DNA of 64,000 bases from Bacillota bacterium (GTDB taxonomy: Bacteria; Bacillota; Clostridia; Acetivibrionales; DTU013), in assembly GCA_023439545.1 (NCBI GenBank), contig JAEXNT010000015.1, positions 10,002-74,001 of the forward strand, in the 5' to 3' direction. The first letter of the stretch is position 1. Every line of letters begins with the position of its first letter. Position numbers and translations under genes: made by a program. Of the stretch, positions 25,771 through 34,372 are shown piece after piece. The notes beneath the pieces are model-generated. The model saw nothing but the letters and a program-made list of their open reading frames with translations. It had not been told where the DNA came from and ran no database searches.

Positions 25771-26631
25771 CTACTTTGCCAGCCTCTGCTGCAGTAATTC
25801 TATCGCTTCATCGACCGTCAGTATATCCTGCGGAAGATCAAAGCCCAGTTTATTCAGTTCATACATAAGCTCAGTGACCTGAGGGACGTCAAGCCCCAGG
25901 CTCTTTATTTTCTCAACGTCGCGGAATACTTCCTTCGGAGCACCGATCATCACGCGCCTGCCGGAATCGACGACCATTATCCTGTCTGCCTTCCCGGCCT
26001 CGTCCATATGGTGCGTGATATGAACGACCGTTATGTTTTCTTCCTTGTTGAGCTTGCGCAGGATGCGCATGACCTCCCGCCTTCCGACGGGATCGAGCAT
26101 TGCGGTAGCTTCATCAAGCACGATGCACTTCGGTTTCATGGCAAGTATGCCGGCAATAGCGACGCGCTGCTTCTGTCCGCCTGATAAGAGATGCGGGGCG
26201 TGCTTTTTGAATTCAGTAAGGCCAATGGTTTCAAGCGCCTCATCGACACGCTGCCTGATCTCCGGAGGAGGAACGCCAAGGTTTTCGGGGCCGAATGCCA
26301 CATCCTCCTCTACGACCGTTCCTACGATCTGGTTATCGGGGTTTTGGAATACCATACCCGTCGAACTGCGTATATCCCAGAGGAGCTCCTCCTTCATCGT
26401 ATCGAAGCCGTTGACTATGACAGTACCCTTTGCAGGCAGCAATAAGGCGTTCATCAGCTTTGCAAGCGTTGACTTGCCCGAGCCGTTCCTGCCCAGTATC
26501 GCCAGAAATTCGCCCTCTTTTATCGACAGGTCGACATCCTTTAGCGCCTGCACGTCGGGAAGCTCCTCAACGTGCGACCTGTATACATAACTTACGTCTT
26601 TGACTTCGATGATGTTTTTATTATCTGCCAA
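25771..26631 (-). CDS. ecfA1: ECF transporter ATP-binding subunit EcfA1
   Basis: ABC ATPase of the ECF vitamin transporter module. Walker A is GRNGSGKS, the signature is LLSGGQKQRVAIAG, Walker B is CIVLDEATAMLD and the switch His is in VVHITHHMDEAG. The start TTG at 26631 has AGGTG 8 nt upstream; the in-frame GTG at 26640 overlaps that site. It follows rplQ, its usual neighbour, but ecfA2-ecfT lie 5.7 kb away. Confidence 0.93.
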   Translation of the reverse strand: MADNKNIIEVKDVSYVYRSHVEELPDVQALKDVDLSIKEGEFLAILGRNGSGKSTLAKLMNALLLPAKGTVIVNGFDTMKEELLWDIRSSTGMVFQNPDNQIVGTVVEEDVAFGPENLGVPPPEIRQRVDEALETIGLTEFKKHAPHLLSGGQKQRVAIAGILAMKPKCIVLDEATAMLDPVGRREVMRILRKLNKEENITVVHITHHMDEAGKADRIMVVDSGRRVMIGAPKEVFRDVEKIKSLGLDVPQVTELMYELNKLGFDLPQDILTVDEAIELLQQRLAK

Positions 26632-26707
26632 TCTACTCACACCTCAACCCATTTTTCGCTTACTGCTGCATCACGCACTACCTCAGATACAAGGAGGTTT
26701 CGTATAA

Positions 26708-26746
26708 AACAAAATTAGGGATCGCCGGAATAAACGGCAAATCCCT
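26708..26746 (-). terminator. Terminator after rplQ
   Basis: On the minus strand TAGGGAT...CGGCGATCCCTA forms a hairpin (26716-26746) with an inner GCCG/CGGC stem, followed by ATTTTGTTTT. It closes the alpha operon ahead of ecfA1. Confidence 0.65.
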
Positions 26747-26774
26747 ACATTTTTATCCTGTGCATTAATATATC

Positions 26775-27302
26775 TTACTTCGTGAGCTCGAGCAATACAG
26801 CCTCCGCTGCGTCGCCTCTCCTTGCGCCAAGCTTGTAGATCCTGGTATAACCGCCGCTGACGCCTTTGAACTTCGGACCGATCTCGTCGAAGAGCTTGTC
26901 GACGACATTGATGTAATTGCCCTTTTCGTCCTTGACCCTGTAGATCCAATTCATAGCTCTTCTTCTGGCATTAAGTCTGGTCGGCTTGTCAACTGCGACC
27001 ATTTCGGTCTTGATTTCCCTGTCGATCACTTCATACTTCTTGCCGTTCTTGGAAGTAGCTGACTTTGTAATCTTCTTACCCTTGCTGTCAAGCTTGGGGG
27101 CGCTGATCTTGATCTGCTTGGATGTGATATTCCCATCTTCCTTTATAGCCATAGCGATCAGCTTTTCAGCAATAGCCTGCACTTCCTTTGCCCTGGCTTC
27201 GGTAGTCTCTACCTTGCCGTTATTCAGCAAAGTCGTGACAAGGTTTTTCAACATTGCCTTCCTCTGATCGGTAGCGCGTCCTAACTTCCTCTGTGTAGGC
27301 AT
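26775..27302 (-). CDS. rplQ: 50S ribosomal protein L17
   Basis: L17 with start MPTQRKLGRATDQRKAML and conserved end KLGARRGDAAEAVLLELTK. Length is 175 residues against about 115-125 in most bacteria: an insert of roughly 50 residues (about 58-115), rich in Lys and Ser, separates the two conserved halves. It is last in rpsM-rpsK-rpsD-rpoA-rplQ. Confidence 0.97.
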   Translation of the reverse strand: MPTQRKLGRATDQRKAMLKNLVTTLLNNGKVETTEARAKEVQAIAEKLIAMAIKEDGNITSKQIKISAPKLDSKGKKITKSATSKNGKKYEVIDREIKTEMVAVDKPTRLNARRRAMNWIYRVKDEKGNYINVVDKLFDEIGPKFKGVSGGYTRIYKLGARRGDAAEAVLLELTK

Positions 27303-27327
27303 TATATTCTTACCTCCCTAATAATTC

Positions 27328-28275
27328 TCATTCCTCGCTCGGAGCGAGTGACAATCCTAAAGCGTGAAGCTTCTGGAGCACTTCTTCGAGTGACTTTCTT
27401 CCCAGGTTTCTCACTTTCATCATGTCTTCTTCCGTTCTGTTGGTCAGATCCTCAACGGTATTGATACCGGCTCTCTTCAGGCAGTTGTAAGATCTGACGG
27501 ACAGGTCAAGTTCTTCTATAGTCATTTCGAGAACTTTTTCTTTTTTGGTCTCTTCCTTTTCAACCATGATTTCCGTATGTTTCGCGTGGTCTGAAAGATC
27601 GATGAACAGGTTCAGGTGTTCGCTAAGAATCTTTGCTCCGAGGCTGATGGCTTCATCCGGCTTGATACTGCCGTCTGTCCATACTTCAAGAGTTAGCTTG
27701 TCGTAATCCGTAACCTGACCTACACGGGTATTTTCAACCGTATAGTTGACTTTCTTTACAGGCGTATATATAGAATCAACAGGTATTATACCGATTGGCT
27801 GACCTGCCTGCTTGTTCTTTTCTGCCGGTATGTATCCTCTATTCTTATTGAGCACCAATTCCATATAGAACCTGCTCTCACCGTTCAATGTGCAGATGTG
27901 GAGATCCGGGTTCAAAATTTCAACATCGGAATCCGTTTTAATATCTCCGGCCGTTACCGGGCCTTCTCCATCAGCGTCTATATAGACAATCTTGGGACCG
28001 TCGCTGTAAAGCTTCATTGAAAGATTCTTGACGTTAAGGATGATCTCCGTAACATCTTCTACTACGCCCGGTACCGTTGAAAATTCGTGCAGTACGCCGT
28101 CGATCTTGATCGATGTAACTGCAACACCTGGCAGTGACGACAGTAGAATCCTTCTCAGAGAGTTACCCAGCGTTATGCCGTAGCCCCTTTCCAAAGGTTC
28201 TACGACAAACTTTCCAAAAGTATTGTCTTCAGTAGACTGTACACATTCAATTTTCGGTTTTTCTATTTCAATCAA
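27328..28275 (-). CDS. rpoA: RNA polymerase alpha subunit
   Basis: 315-residue alpha subunit that nucleates RNA polymerase assembly. The TTG at 28275 gives MIEIEKPKIE, matching the usual N-terminus, with GGGAGGG 6 nt upstream; a longer frame would contain the ribosome site itself. The N-terminal domain has LGNSLRRILLSSLPG and the C-terminal domain (about 240-310) has the helix-hairpin-helix region NLGRKSLEEVLQKL that binds UP elements. Confidence 0.97.
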   Translation of the reverse strand: MIEIEKPKIECVQSTEDNTFGKFVVEPLERGYGITLGNSLRRILLSSLPGVAVTSIKIDGVLHEFSTVPGVVEDVTEIILNVKNLSMKLYSDGPKIVYIDADGEGPVTAGDIKTDSDVEILNPDLHICTLNGESRFYMELVLNKNRGYIPAEKNKQAGQPIGIIPVDSIYTPVKKVNYTVENTRVGQVTDYDKLTLEVWTDGSIKPDEAISLGAKILSEHLNLFIDLSDHAKHTEIMVEKEETKKEKVLEMTIEELDLSVRSYNCLKRAGINTVEDLTNRTEEDMMKVRNLGRKSLEEVLQKLHALGLSLAPSEE

Positions 28276-28489
28276 CAAAAACCCTCCCTTAACTCGCAAT
28301 TTTGTTTATATGAGGGCAACTGATTCGCAATCCTAATATCATATTCAGTACATTATCGTTAATACCCTGCTGGAATATCTGCTGGAAACGTCAGTTGCTG
28401 TTTCAGGCGGGGAGCGGAAGGCTTCCGCCCCGACCGGCCTTATGAACTGGTTATTTCCTGTGTAAGGTATCAAACAGCGTACTATCCTA
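28276..28489 (-). promoter_or_regulatory. Structured spacer between rpsD and rpoA
   Basis: This 214-nt gap contains the strong hairpin GCGGAAG/CTTCCGC with flanking GGGG/CCCC (28407-28431 region) and an outer CAACTGA/TCAGTTG pair. Most bacteria keep this junction short. It may be a leader or attenuator for rpoA-rplQ; no promoter with good boxes was found. Confidence 0.4.
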
Positions 28490-29116
28490 TTACTTGGAGT
28501 ACAACTCGACGATGAGGTGTTCCCTAATCGGCAGATCGATATCTTCTCTTGCCGGTAATGAAAGCACCTTTCCTTTGAGGTTTTCAGCGTCGAATTCAAG
28601 CCATTTCGGAACCACCTTGCCGCCTGCTATATCAACAATGGATTTGGTCTTTTCAGAACCCTTGAATTTATCTGTAACTGCAACTAAGTCGCCTGGCTCT
28701 AAAAGTATCGAAGGTATGTTTACCTTCTTTCCGTTCACTGTAAAATGTGCATGTCTGACAAGCTGTCTTGCTTCCGGTCTTGATGTTGCAAGTCCAAGTC
28801 TGTAAACTACATTGTCAAGCCTGCTTTCGAGGATCTGCAGGAGGTTTTCACCGGTAATGCCTTTCCTCTTTACTGCCATTCCGAAGTAGCTTCTGAACTG
28901 GCTTTCGAGAATACCATAAAATCTTCTTGCTTTCTGTTTCTCACGCAGCTGTATGCCATACTCAGACATTTTCTTCTTCTGCTGTCCATGCTGTCCCGGA
29001 GCGTATGCTCTCTTGGATACCGAGCATTTGTTGGTATAGCACCTTTCACCTTTCAGAAAAAGCTTCTCACCTTCCCTGCGGCAAAGTCTGCAAGATGCAT
29101 CTGTATATCTTGCCAT
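28490..29116 (-). CDS. rpsD: 30S ribosomal protein S4
   Basis: 208 residues. Starts MARYTDASCRLCRREG, with paired Cys typical of zinc-binding S4 (Cys9, Cys12, Cys26, Cys31 area), and has the S4 RNA-binding domain SRLDNVVYRLG...ARQLVRHAHFTVNG. It nucleates 16S rRNA assembly and in many bacteria represses the alpha operon. Follows rpsK by 19 nt. Confidence 0.98.
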   Translation of the reverse strand: MARYTDASCRLCRREGEKLFLKGERCYTNKCSVSKRAYAPGQHGQQKKKMSEYGIQLREKQKARRFYGILESQFRSYFGMAVKRKGITGENLLQILESRLDNVVYRLGLATSRPEARQLVRHAHFTVNGKKVNIPSILLEPGDLVAVTDKFKGSEKTKSIVDIAGGKVVPKWLEFDAENLKGKVLSLPAREDIDLPIREHLIVELYSK

Positions 29117-29135
29117 CTATTCTAACACCTCCATA

Positions 29136-29540
29136 TTACACTCTTCTTCTCTTGGGTGGCCTGCATCCGTTATGCGGAATAGGCGTTACGTCCTTGATGA
29201 GGCTGACGTCGAGTCCAGCAGCCTGCAAAGCTCTGATAGCAGCTTCTCTTCCGGCTCCGGGTCCCTTTACGTAAACCTCTACTGTCTTCAGGCCATGCTC
29301 CATGGCAGCCTTTGATGCGGTTTCTGCAGCCATCTGCGCGGCGAAAGGCGTGCTCTTTCTGGAACCTCTAAAGCCCAGTCCGCCTGCACTTGCCCATGAA
29401 AGCGCATTTCCTGCAGTGTCCGTAATCGTTACGATAGTATTGTTAAATGTTGAACGAATGTGCGCAGCGCCTCGTTCAATATTTTTACGTTCTCTTTTCT
29501 TCCTTGTAACTCTTTTAGTTGCGGCAGTTTTTGTTGCCAT
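29136..29540 (-). CDS. rpsK: 30S ribosomal protein S11
   Basis: 134 residues with the S11 signature GPGAGREAAIRALQAAGL and the C-terminal PIPHNGCRPPKRRRV. Part of the 30S platform near the mRNA exit. It lies 18 nt after rpsM with a GGAGG site. Confidence 0.98.
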   Translation of the reverse strand: MATKTAATKRVTRKKRERKNIERGAAHIRSTFNNTIVTITDTAGNALSWASAGGLGFRGSRKSTPFAAQMAAETASKAAMEHGLKTVEVYVKGPGAGREAAIRALQAAGLDVSLIKDVTPIPHNGCRPPKRRRV

Positions 29541-29558
29541 CCGTCAGTCAACCTCCTT

Positions 29559-29936
29559 TTATACCGTTTTCTTTCTCTGTACGCCTACAGTTTTCTTCGG
29601 ACCCTTCCTGGTTCTTGCATTAGTCTTGGTCCTCTGTCCTCTCACTGGCAAACCCTGCCTGTGCCTTCTGCCCCTGTAGCAGCCTATTTCAATCAATCTC
29701 TTGATATTGAGAGAAATTTCTCTTCTGAGGTCGCCTTCGACCTTGTATTCCTTGTCGATGACTTCTCTAAGCCTGCTGATTTCATCGTCCGTCAGATCTC
29801 TGACCCTTGTGTCCGGGTTTACAGCAGTTTTCTTCAGAATTTCATTGGCTTTGCTTCTGCCTAAGCCAAAGATGTAAGTCAACCCAATTTCCACCCGTTT
29901 TTCTCTGGGCAGGTCCACTCCGGCAATACGCGCCAT
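29559..29936 (-). CDS. rpsM: 30S ribosomal protein S13
   Basis: 125 residues from the ATG at 29936 (MARIAGVDLPREKRVE), which has GGAGG upstream; a TTG/ATG extension further up is not supported. The helix-two-turn-helix region and the C-terminal RGQRTKTNARTRKGPKK fit S13, which contacts the P-site tRNA and bridges to L5. It starts the rpsM-rpsK-rpsD-rpoA-rplQ unit, with its own promoter at 30184-30212. Confidence 0.97.
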   Translation of the reverse strand: MARIAGVDLPREKRVEIGLTYIFGLGRSKANEILKKTAVNPDTRVRDLTDDEISRLREVIDKEYKVEGDLRREISLNIKRLIEIGCYRGRRHRQGLPVRGQRTKTNARTRKGPKKTVGVQRKKTV

Positions 29937-30177
29937 CTTGTCAAACACCTCCAAATAAATTCCTTGCAAATAAAAAACTTAACAATTGATTTACTATTAT
30001 CATTTACATGGCCAAATACTTCGGGCATAGTTTTTGTAAAACTACATACCTTAAGTATGCAAACCAGGTATTTATAATCAACACCCCGGATCATGTACGG
30101 CAGAGCCGACATGCAGCCGCTCCTGGGTGATCAATTCCCAACCTGGGAAGGATAATTGATAATTGCTTGCAAGTCAA
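29937..30177 (-). promoter_or_regulatory. rpsM leader with several hairpins
   Basis: About 240-nt predicted leader between the rpsM promoter and start. It contains TTCCCA-GGT-TGGGAA (30135-30149) and CATGTCGGC-TCT-GCCGTACATG (30092-30113), both near-perfect hairpins, then an AT-rich stretch to the ribosome site. A role in autogenous control of the alpha operon is inferred from position. Confidence 0.45.
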
Positions 30178-30183
30178 GCCAAA

Positions 30184-30212
30184 ATTATATCACATATTCA
30201 CATGCATAACAA
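30184..30212 (-). promoter_or_regulatory. Sigma-A promoter of the rpsM operon
   Basis: Minus strand TTGTTA (30207-30212) and TATAAT (30184-30189) with a 17-nt spacer, in the 316-nt gap between rpmJ and rpsM. This shows that the alpha operon can be transcribed separately from spc. Confidence 0.75.
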
Positions 30213-30252
30213 GGTTGTTCACAAGAATTCAATTATCAATTTTCCATCCTAA

Positions 30253-30366
30253 TCAACCCTGTTTCTGTTTGTGCTTCGGGTTTTCACAAATAACCATTAC
30301 CTTGCCTTTTCTCCTGATTATCTTGCACTTCTCACACATTACTTTCACAGACGGTTTTACTTTCAT
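30253..30366 (-). CDS. rpmJ: 50S ribosomal protein L36
   Basis: 37-residue protein found by direct translation: it starts MKVKPSVKVMCEKCKIIRRK and ends ENPKHKQKQG. Cys11, Cys14, Cys27 and His32 form the zinc site of the C+ form of L36. GGGAGGG precedes the ATG. Normal position between infA and rpsM. Confidence 0.97.
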   Translation of the reverse strand: MKVKPSVKVMCEKCKIIRRKGKVMVICENPKHKQKQG

Positions 30367-30414
30367 TTTAAACCCTCCCAACGTTTTATTCTTTTACAAT
30401 ATGCCTAAAGATGC

Positions 30415-30633
30415 TTACTTTGCCCTCCAGGTGATCCTTCCGCGTGTCAGGTCATACGGTGATAATTCCAATGTCACCTTGTCACCCGGCAATATTCTTA
30501 TGAAATTCATCCTAAGCTTGCCGGATATGTGAGCAAGCACCTTGTGTCCGTTTTCGAGTTCCACTTGAAACATTGCGTTCGGCAATGCTTCTACGATTTT
30601 ACCTTCAACTTCGATTACATCGTCCTTTGACAA
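30415..30633 (-). CDS. infA: Translation initiation factor IF-1
   Basis: 72-residue OB-fold protein, MSKDDVIEVEGKIVEALPNA and ISGKLRMNFIRILPGDKV, that blocks the A site during initiation. Standard length and position between the KOW protein and rpmJ. Confidence 0.98.
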   Translation of the reverse strand: MSKDDVIEVEGKIVEALPNAMFQVELENGHKVLAHISGKLRMNFIRILPGDKVTLELSPYDLTRGRITWRAK

Positions 30634-30650
30634 ACCTCAAAACCTCCTTA

Positions 30651-30923
30651 TCAACTATCCAGTCCCGCCAGAGCCTTCCTTATTTCCGCATTTGTTATCC
30701 TGCTTCCGCTCTTTAGCTTTTCCTCAAGGCCTTGCGCCTTTTCTGCTGTAATATTCAAATGCTTGATTTTTTTCCTCTTCGGGTTTTCCAACCTTCGAAG
30801 GTCACCATCACAAATTTCAACAAAGTGCTCATCAATCACCTTTATTACAACGAAGCGTCCGCCGGCATCCCTGCCCGCTCTTGAAACTACGATCTGACCT
30901 AAAGCTATACCCACAATCTTCAC
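30651..30923 (-). CDS. KOW-domain RNA-binding protein, L14e-like
   Basis: 90-residue basic protein with an N-terminal KOW-type motif, GQIVVSRAGRDAGGRFVV, and a basic middle NPKRKKIKHLN. This small protein is typical of clostridial spc clusters between map and infA and resembles archaeal/eukaryotic L14e in its first 60 residues. A ribosomal association is inferred from context. The start lies 2 nt after the map stop. Confidence 0.85.
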   Translation of the reverse strand: MKIVGIALGQIVVSRAGRDAGGRFVVIKVIDEHFVEICDGDLRRLENPKRKKIKHLNITAEKAQGLEEKLKSGSRITNAEIRKALAGLDS

Positions 30924-30924
30924 C

Positions 30925-31692
30925 TCAGAGTTTAGTCATAACTATCGGTTCACCGTCAGTTATAGCAATAGTGTTTTCATAGTGTGCGGATAATTTGCCA
31001 TCAGCTGTAACCACAGTCCATTTGTCGCCAAGTACTTTAACTTCGTAAACTCCCTGGTTGATCATGGGTTCTATTGCTATGGTCATACCGGGTTCAAGCC
31101 TTGGTCCCCTCTCGCGGGTCGCGTAGTTAGGTATCTGAGGAGGTTCCCACATTTCTTTGCCTATTCCGTGGCCTACATATTCCCGAACGACGGAAAAGCC
31201 GTTTTGTTCGGCATGCTGCTGCACTGCCCTGGAGATATCCACTATACGGTTTCCTTTAACCGCGTTTCTTATTCCTTCATAGAAACTTTGTTCGGTAACA
31301 CGTATCAGCTTCAACGCTTCCTCTGAAACACTGCCTACGGGAAATGTCCTGGCTGCGTCGCCGCAGAAGCCGCCGAAGCTTGCACCCATATCGATACTTA
31401 TAATATCTCCATCTTTTAATTCTCTTAAACCCGGTATACCATGTATCACCTCGTTGTTAACGGATGCACATATGGTCCCGGGAAAATCGATGCCGCCCCT
31501 TATTGCACACGGCACTCCCTTGAACAAGGGCGTCGCCTTCCGGCTCAGTATATATCTTTCGGCTATACTGTCGAGCTCCTTTGTTGTCACGCCTGGCTTT
31601 ATTGCTTCTTCGACAAGCTTAAGCGCGGTCGCTACTATCTCGCATGCTTTGCTCATCGCTTCGAGTTCGGATCTCGATTTTATCGATATCAT
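30925..31692 (-). CDS. map: Methionine aminopeptidase, type I
   Basis: 255-residue metallopeptidase that removes initiator Met. The five metal ligands can be placed in ISIDMGASF (Asp), FCGDAART (Asp), YVGHGIGKE (His), IAIEPMIN (Glu) and HYENTIAI (Glu). It overlaps adk by 4 nt, so it is coupled. Confidence 0.97.
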   Translation of the reverse strand: MISIKSRSELEAMSKACEIVATALKLVEEAIKPGVTTKELDSIAERYILSRKATPLFKGVPCAIRGGIDFPGTICASVNNEVIHGIPGLRELKDGDIISIDMGASFGGFCGDAARTFPVGSVSEEALKLIRVTEQSFYEGIRNAVKGNRIVDISRAVQQHAEQNGFSVVREYVGHGIGKEMWEPPQIPNYATRERGPRLEPGMTIAIEPMINQGVYEVKVLGDKWTVVTADGKLSAHYENTIAITDGEPIVMTKL

Positions 31693-32339
31693 GCTTTAAT
31701 ACCCAACGCTTTGAAAACTTCAATCGTAGTTTCTGCGATCTGTCCTTTTCCCTGCGCTTCCTTTAGTATTCCCTTGCCCCTGTAGTAACCGATCAGGGGT
31801 TCCGTCTGAGCATGGTAGGTCTTCAGGCGATTGATAACCGTTTGTTCGCGGTCATCCTCTCTTTGGATCAGTTTGGCTCCGCAGCTGTCACATATCGCGT
31901 CCTTTTTCGGAGGATTGAAATCGATATGGTAGCTGGCGCTGCAATCCGGGCACACCCTTCTTCCGGATAATCTCTTTATGATCACTTCGTCCTCTACTTC
32001 CAGGTCGAGAACTTTGTCAAGCTTTGTTCCCATACTTGCCAGCATGTCATCCAAGCTCTGAGCCTGTGCGATCGTACGAGGAAAACCGTCCAGTATAAAC
32101 CCATTTTTGCAGTCCGGCTTTTGCAGCCTGTCCTTCACTATACCTATCGTAACGTCATCGGGTACAAGTGCGCCGCTGTCGATATACTGCTTTGCCAATT
32201 TACCTAAAGGAGTGCCTTCTTTTATATTGCTTCTGAATATGTCACCGGTTGATATATGGGGAACCTTGAGCTTTTCAGCAAGAATTACTGCCTGGGTCCC
32301 CTTTCCCGCGCCGGGAGCTCCTAAAACAACAAGTTTCAT
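31689..32339 (-). CDS. adk: Adenylate kinase
   Basis: 216-residue NMP kinase that interconverts ATP + AMP and 2 ADP. Walker A is GAPGAGKGTQ (7-16), the AMP site is HISTGDIFRSN, and the LID carries four Cys in CPDCSASYH...CDSCGAKL, indicating the zinc-binding long form common in Gram-positive bacteria. Located between secY and map as usual. Confidence 0.98.
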   Translation of the reverse strand: MKLVVLGAPGAGKGTQAVILAEKLKVPHISTGDIFRSNIKEGTPLGKLAKQYIDSGALVPDDVTIGIVKDRLQKPDCKNGFILDGFPRTIAQAQSLDDMLASMGTKLDKVLDLEVEDEVIIKRLSGRRVCPDCSASYHIDFNPPKKDAICDSCGAKLIQREDDREQTVINRLKTYHAQTEPLIGYYRGKGILKEAQGKGQIAETTIEVFKALGIKA

Positions 32340-32422
32340 TTCTATCCTGCAAGACCTTTCGCTAAAGCCGGCAGATGTTTTTGGCTCAGCGCCTCCGCAT
32401 ATGCCGGCTCATTTATATTTGA

Positions 32423-33721
32423 TTATTCCAAAAATCCTTTGTAATGTCTCATAAGCATTTGCGATTCGACCGCCTTGACAGTATCAAGAGCAACACCGAC
32501 AAGAATCAATACCGCAGTACCGCCGAACCATATTCCCGGTATATTCGTGATATTTCCGAGGATTATCGGTGCGATTGTAACTATAGCGAGGAAGAAGCCT
32601 CCGAACCAGGTAATCCTGTTCAGCACCTTCGTGATATAGTCGGAAGTCGCTTTACCAGGTCTGTATCCGGGTATGAATCCGCCGTTTTTCTTCATATTGT
32701 TCGCGATTTCTATCGGGTTGAATTGCATAACCGAATAGAAGAAGGTGAAGAATACTATCAAAATGGTATAAATTATAATATACCACACGGACTTCTCAGG
32801 ATTCTTGAAAGTATTTACAAACCAGTTGTCAGCATTTGCAAAGAACATCGTGATGACCGTCGAGGGGAACAGCATGATGGACATTGCAAATATTATCGGT
32901 ATAACGCCTGCGAGATTTACCTTGATTGGCAGATGAGTGCTCTGTCCACCGTACATCTTTCTTCCTACGACACGTTTTGCGTATTGTATCGGGATCCTTC
33001 TTTCAGCCTGCTGAACCCATATGACCGCAGCTATTACCGCCACGAATATGAGCAGTATTCCGGCTATTGCAAGTATGCCGAGAACGCCAGGTCCGAAGTT
33101 TCCGAGGTTATAGTTGTCTATAAGCGACTGAACGCCTTTCGGGCCCCTTGAAACGATACCTGCAAAGATGATCATCGATATACCGTTGCCGATGCCGTAT
33201 TCTGTAATCTGCTCACCGAGCCACATCAGGAATGCGGTACCCGCGGTGAACGTCATGACTATCGTAAGGAACGTGAACACGCTTCCTCCGTCAACTACGC
33301 CCTGTCTGCCCTGTAATGTGATATAAAGTGCAATTGCCTGAATCAGAGCAAGTACGACGGTACCATATCTGATATACTGCTGCAGGATCTTTCTTCCTTC
33401 TTCGCCTTCCTTCTGCAGCTTTTCGAGCGCAGGGATAGCTACTGTAAGAAGCTGTACTATAATGGATGCATTAACGTATGGAGTGATACTCATTGCAAAA
33501 ACAGTCGCCAGTTTGAAAGCTCCTCCTGAAACTATATCCAGGAAGCCGCCAAGCGATCCGGCCGAATTCATCAGGTCGGAAAATACCTTTGCATTGACGC
33601 CCGGATTCGGTATGAAAGAGCCGATTCTGAATACTACCAGCATTGCTAGAGTGAACAGGATCCTTTTACGCAAGTCCGGAATTTTCCATGCGTTGCGTAA
33701 AGTTTCGATCATTCCGCCCAT
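32423..33721 (-). CDS. secY: Protein translocase subunit SecY
   Basis: Core of the Sec channel, 432 residues with ten hydrophobic segments. The N-terminal amphipathic helix RNAWKIPDLRKRILFTL, the plug region GSLGGFLDIVSGGA and the loop GKATSDYITKVLNRI, near the ribosome/SecA contact, are typical. ATG at 33721 with AGGTGG upstream, 1 nt after rplO. Confidence 0.98.
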   Translation of the reverse strand: MGGMIETLRNAWKIPDLRKRILFTLAMLVVFRIGSFIPNPGVNAKVFSDLMNSAGSLGGFLDIVSGGAFKLATVFAMSITPYVNASIIVQLLTVAIPALEKLQKEGEEGRKILQQYIRYGTVVLALIQAIALYITLQGRQGVVDGGSVFTFLTIVMTFTAGTAFLMWLGEQITEYGIGNGISMIIFAGIVSRGPKGVQSLIDNYNLGNFGPGVLGILAIAGILLIFVAVIAAVIWVQQAERRIPIQYAKRVVGRKMYGGQSTHLPIKVNLAGVIPIIFAMSIMLFPSTVITMFFANADNWFVNTFKNPEKSVWYIIIYTILIVFFTFFYSVMQFNPIEIANNMKKNGGFIPGYRPGKATSDYITKVLNRITWFGGFFLAIVTIAPIILGNITNIPGIWFGGTAVLILVGVALDTVKAVESQMLMRHYKGFLE

Positions 33722-33722
33722 A

Positions 33723-34175
33723 CTATACCACCTCTACCTTTCCTCCCGCAGCCTCGATTTTCTGAGAAGCTGTCTTGGTGAATCTTGCAGCTTGTACAGT
33801 AAGTTTCTTTGTAAGTTCGCCGTTACCAAGAACGGAAACTCCATCATACAACTTCTTGGTGATACCCTTTTCCCTGAGAAGCTCTCCGTTTACAACGGCG
33901 CCGTCCTCAAACAGATTCAGGGTAGAAACATTTATTTCAGCATATACTTTGGCGAAATCCTTGTTGTTGAAACCTCTCTTGGGTACCCTTCTATAAAGAG
34001 GCATCTGTCCGCCTTCGAAACCAGGTCTTACTCCGCCGCCGGCGCGTGCATTCTGGCCCTTATGTCCATGGCCGCCGGTTTTACCGTTGCCTGAACCAAC
34101 TCCGCGGCCTTTTCTGGTCGGAGCCTTTTTTGCGCCCGGTACGGGTTGCAATTCATGTAGTTTCAACTTCTGCAC
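33723..34175 (-). CDS. rplO: 50S ribosomal protein L15
   Basis: 150 residues. The N-terminal Gly-rich region GRGVGSGNGKTGGHGHKGQ is the L15 hallmark. Follows rpmD by 5 nt. Confidence 0.98.
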   Translation of the reverse strand: MQKLKLHELQPVPGAKKAPTRKGRGVGSGNGKTGGHGHKGQNARAGGGVRPGFEGGQMPLYRRVPKRGFNNKDFAKVYAEINVSTLNLFEDGAVVNGELLREKGITKKLYDGVSVLGNGELTKKLTVQAARFTKTASQKIEAAGGKVEVV

Positions 34176-34180
34176 CTCCC

Positions 34181-34360
34181 TTATATTTCTTCTACGGATA
34201 CCAGGTGTGATACCGTTTTGATCATTCCTCTTATCTGAGGATTATCCTGCTGTTCGACAACGCTTCCGATTTTCTTCAAACCGAGAGCCTTTACAGTAGC
34301 CTTCTGGTTTTCCAGACATTTATTCGTGCTTCTTGTCAGCGTGATTTTAAGCTTTGCCAC
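34181..34360 (-). CDS. rpmD: 50S ribosomal protein L30
   Basis: 59-residue protein found by direct translation from a GTG at 34360 with GGAGG upstream: it begins MAKLKITLTRSTNKCLENQK and ends HLVSVEEI. The central ALGLKKIGS is typical of L30. Standard position between rpsE and rplO. Confidence 0.96.
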   Translation of the reverse strand: MAKLKITLTRSTNKCLENQKATVKALGLKKIGSVVEQQDNPQIRGMIKTVSHLVSVEEI

Positions 34361-34372
34361 CGTAGTATCCTC

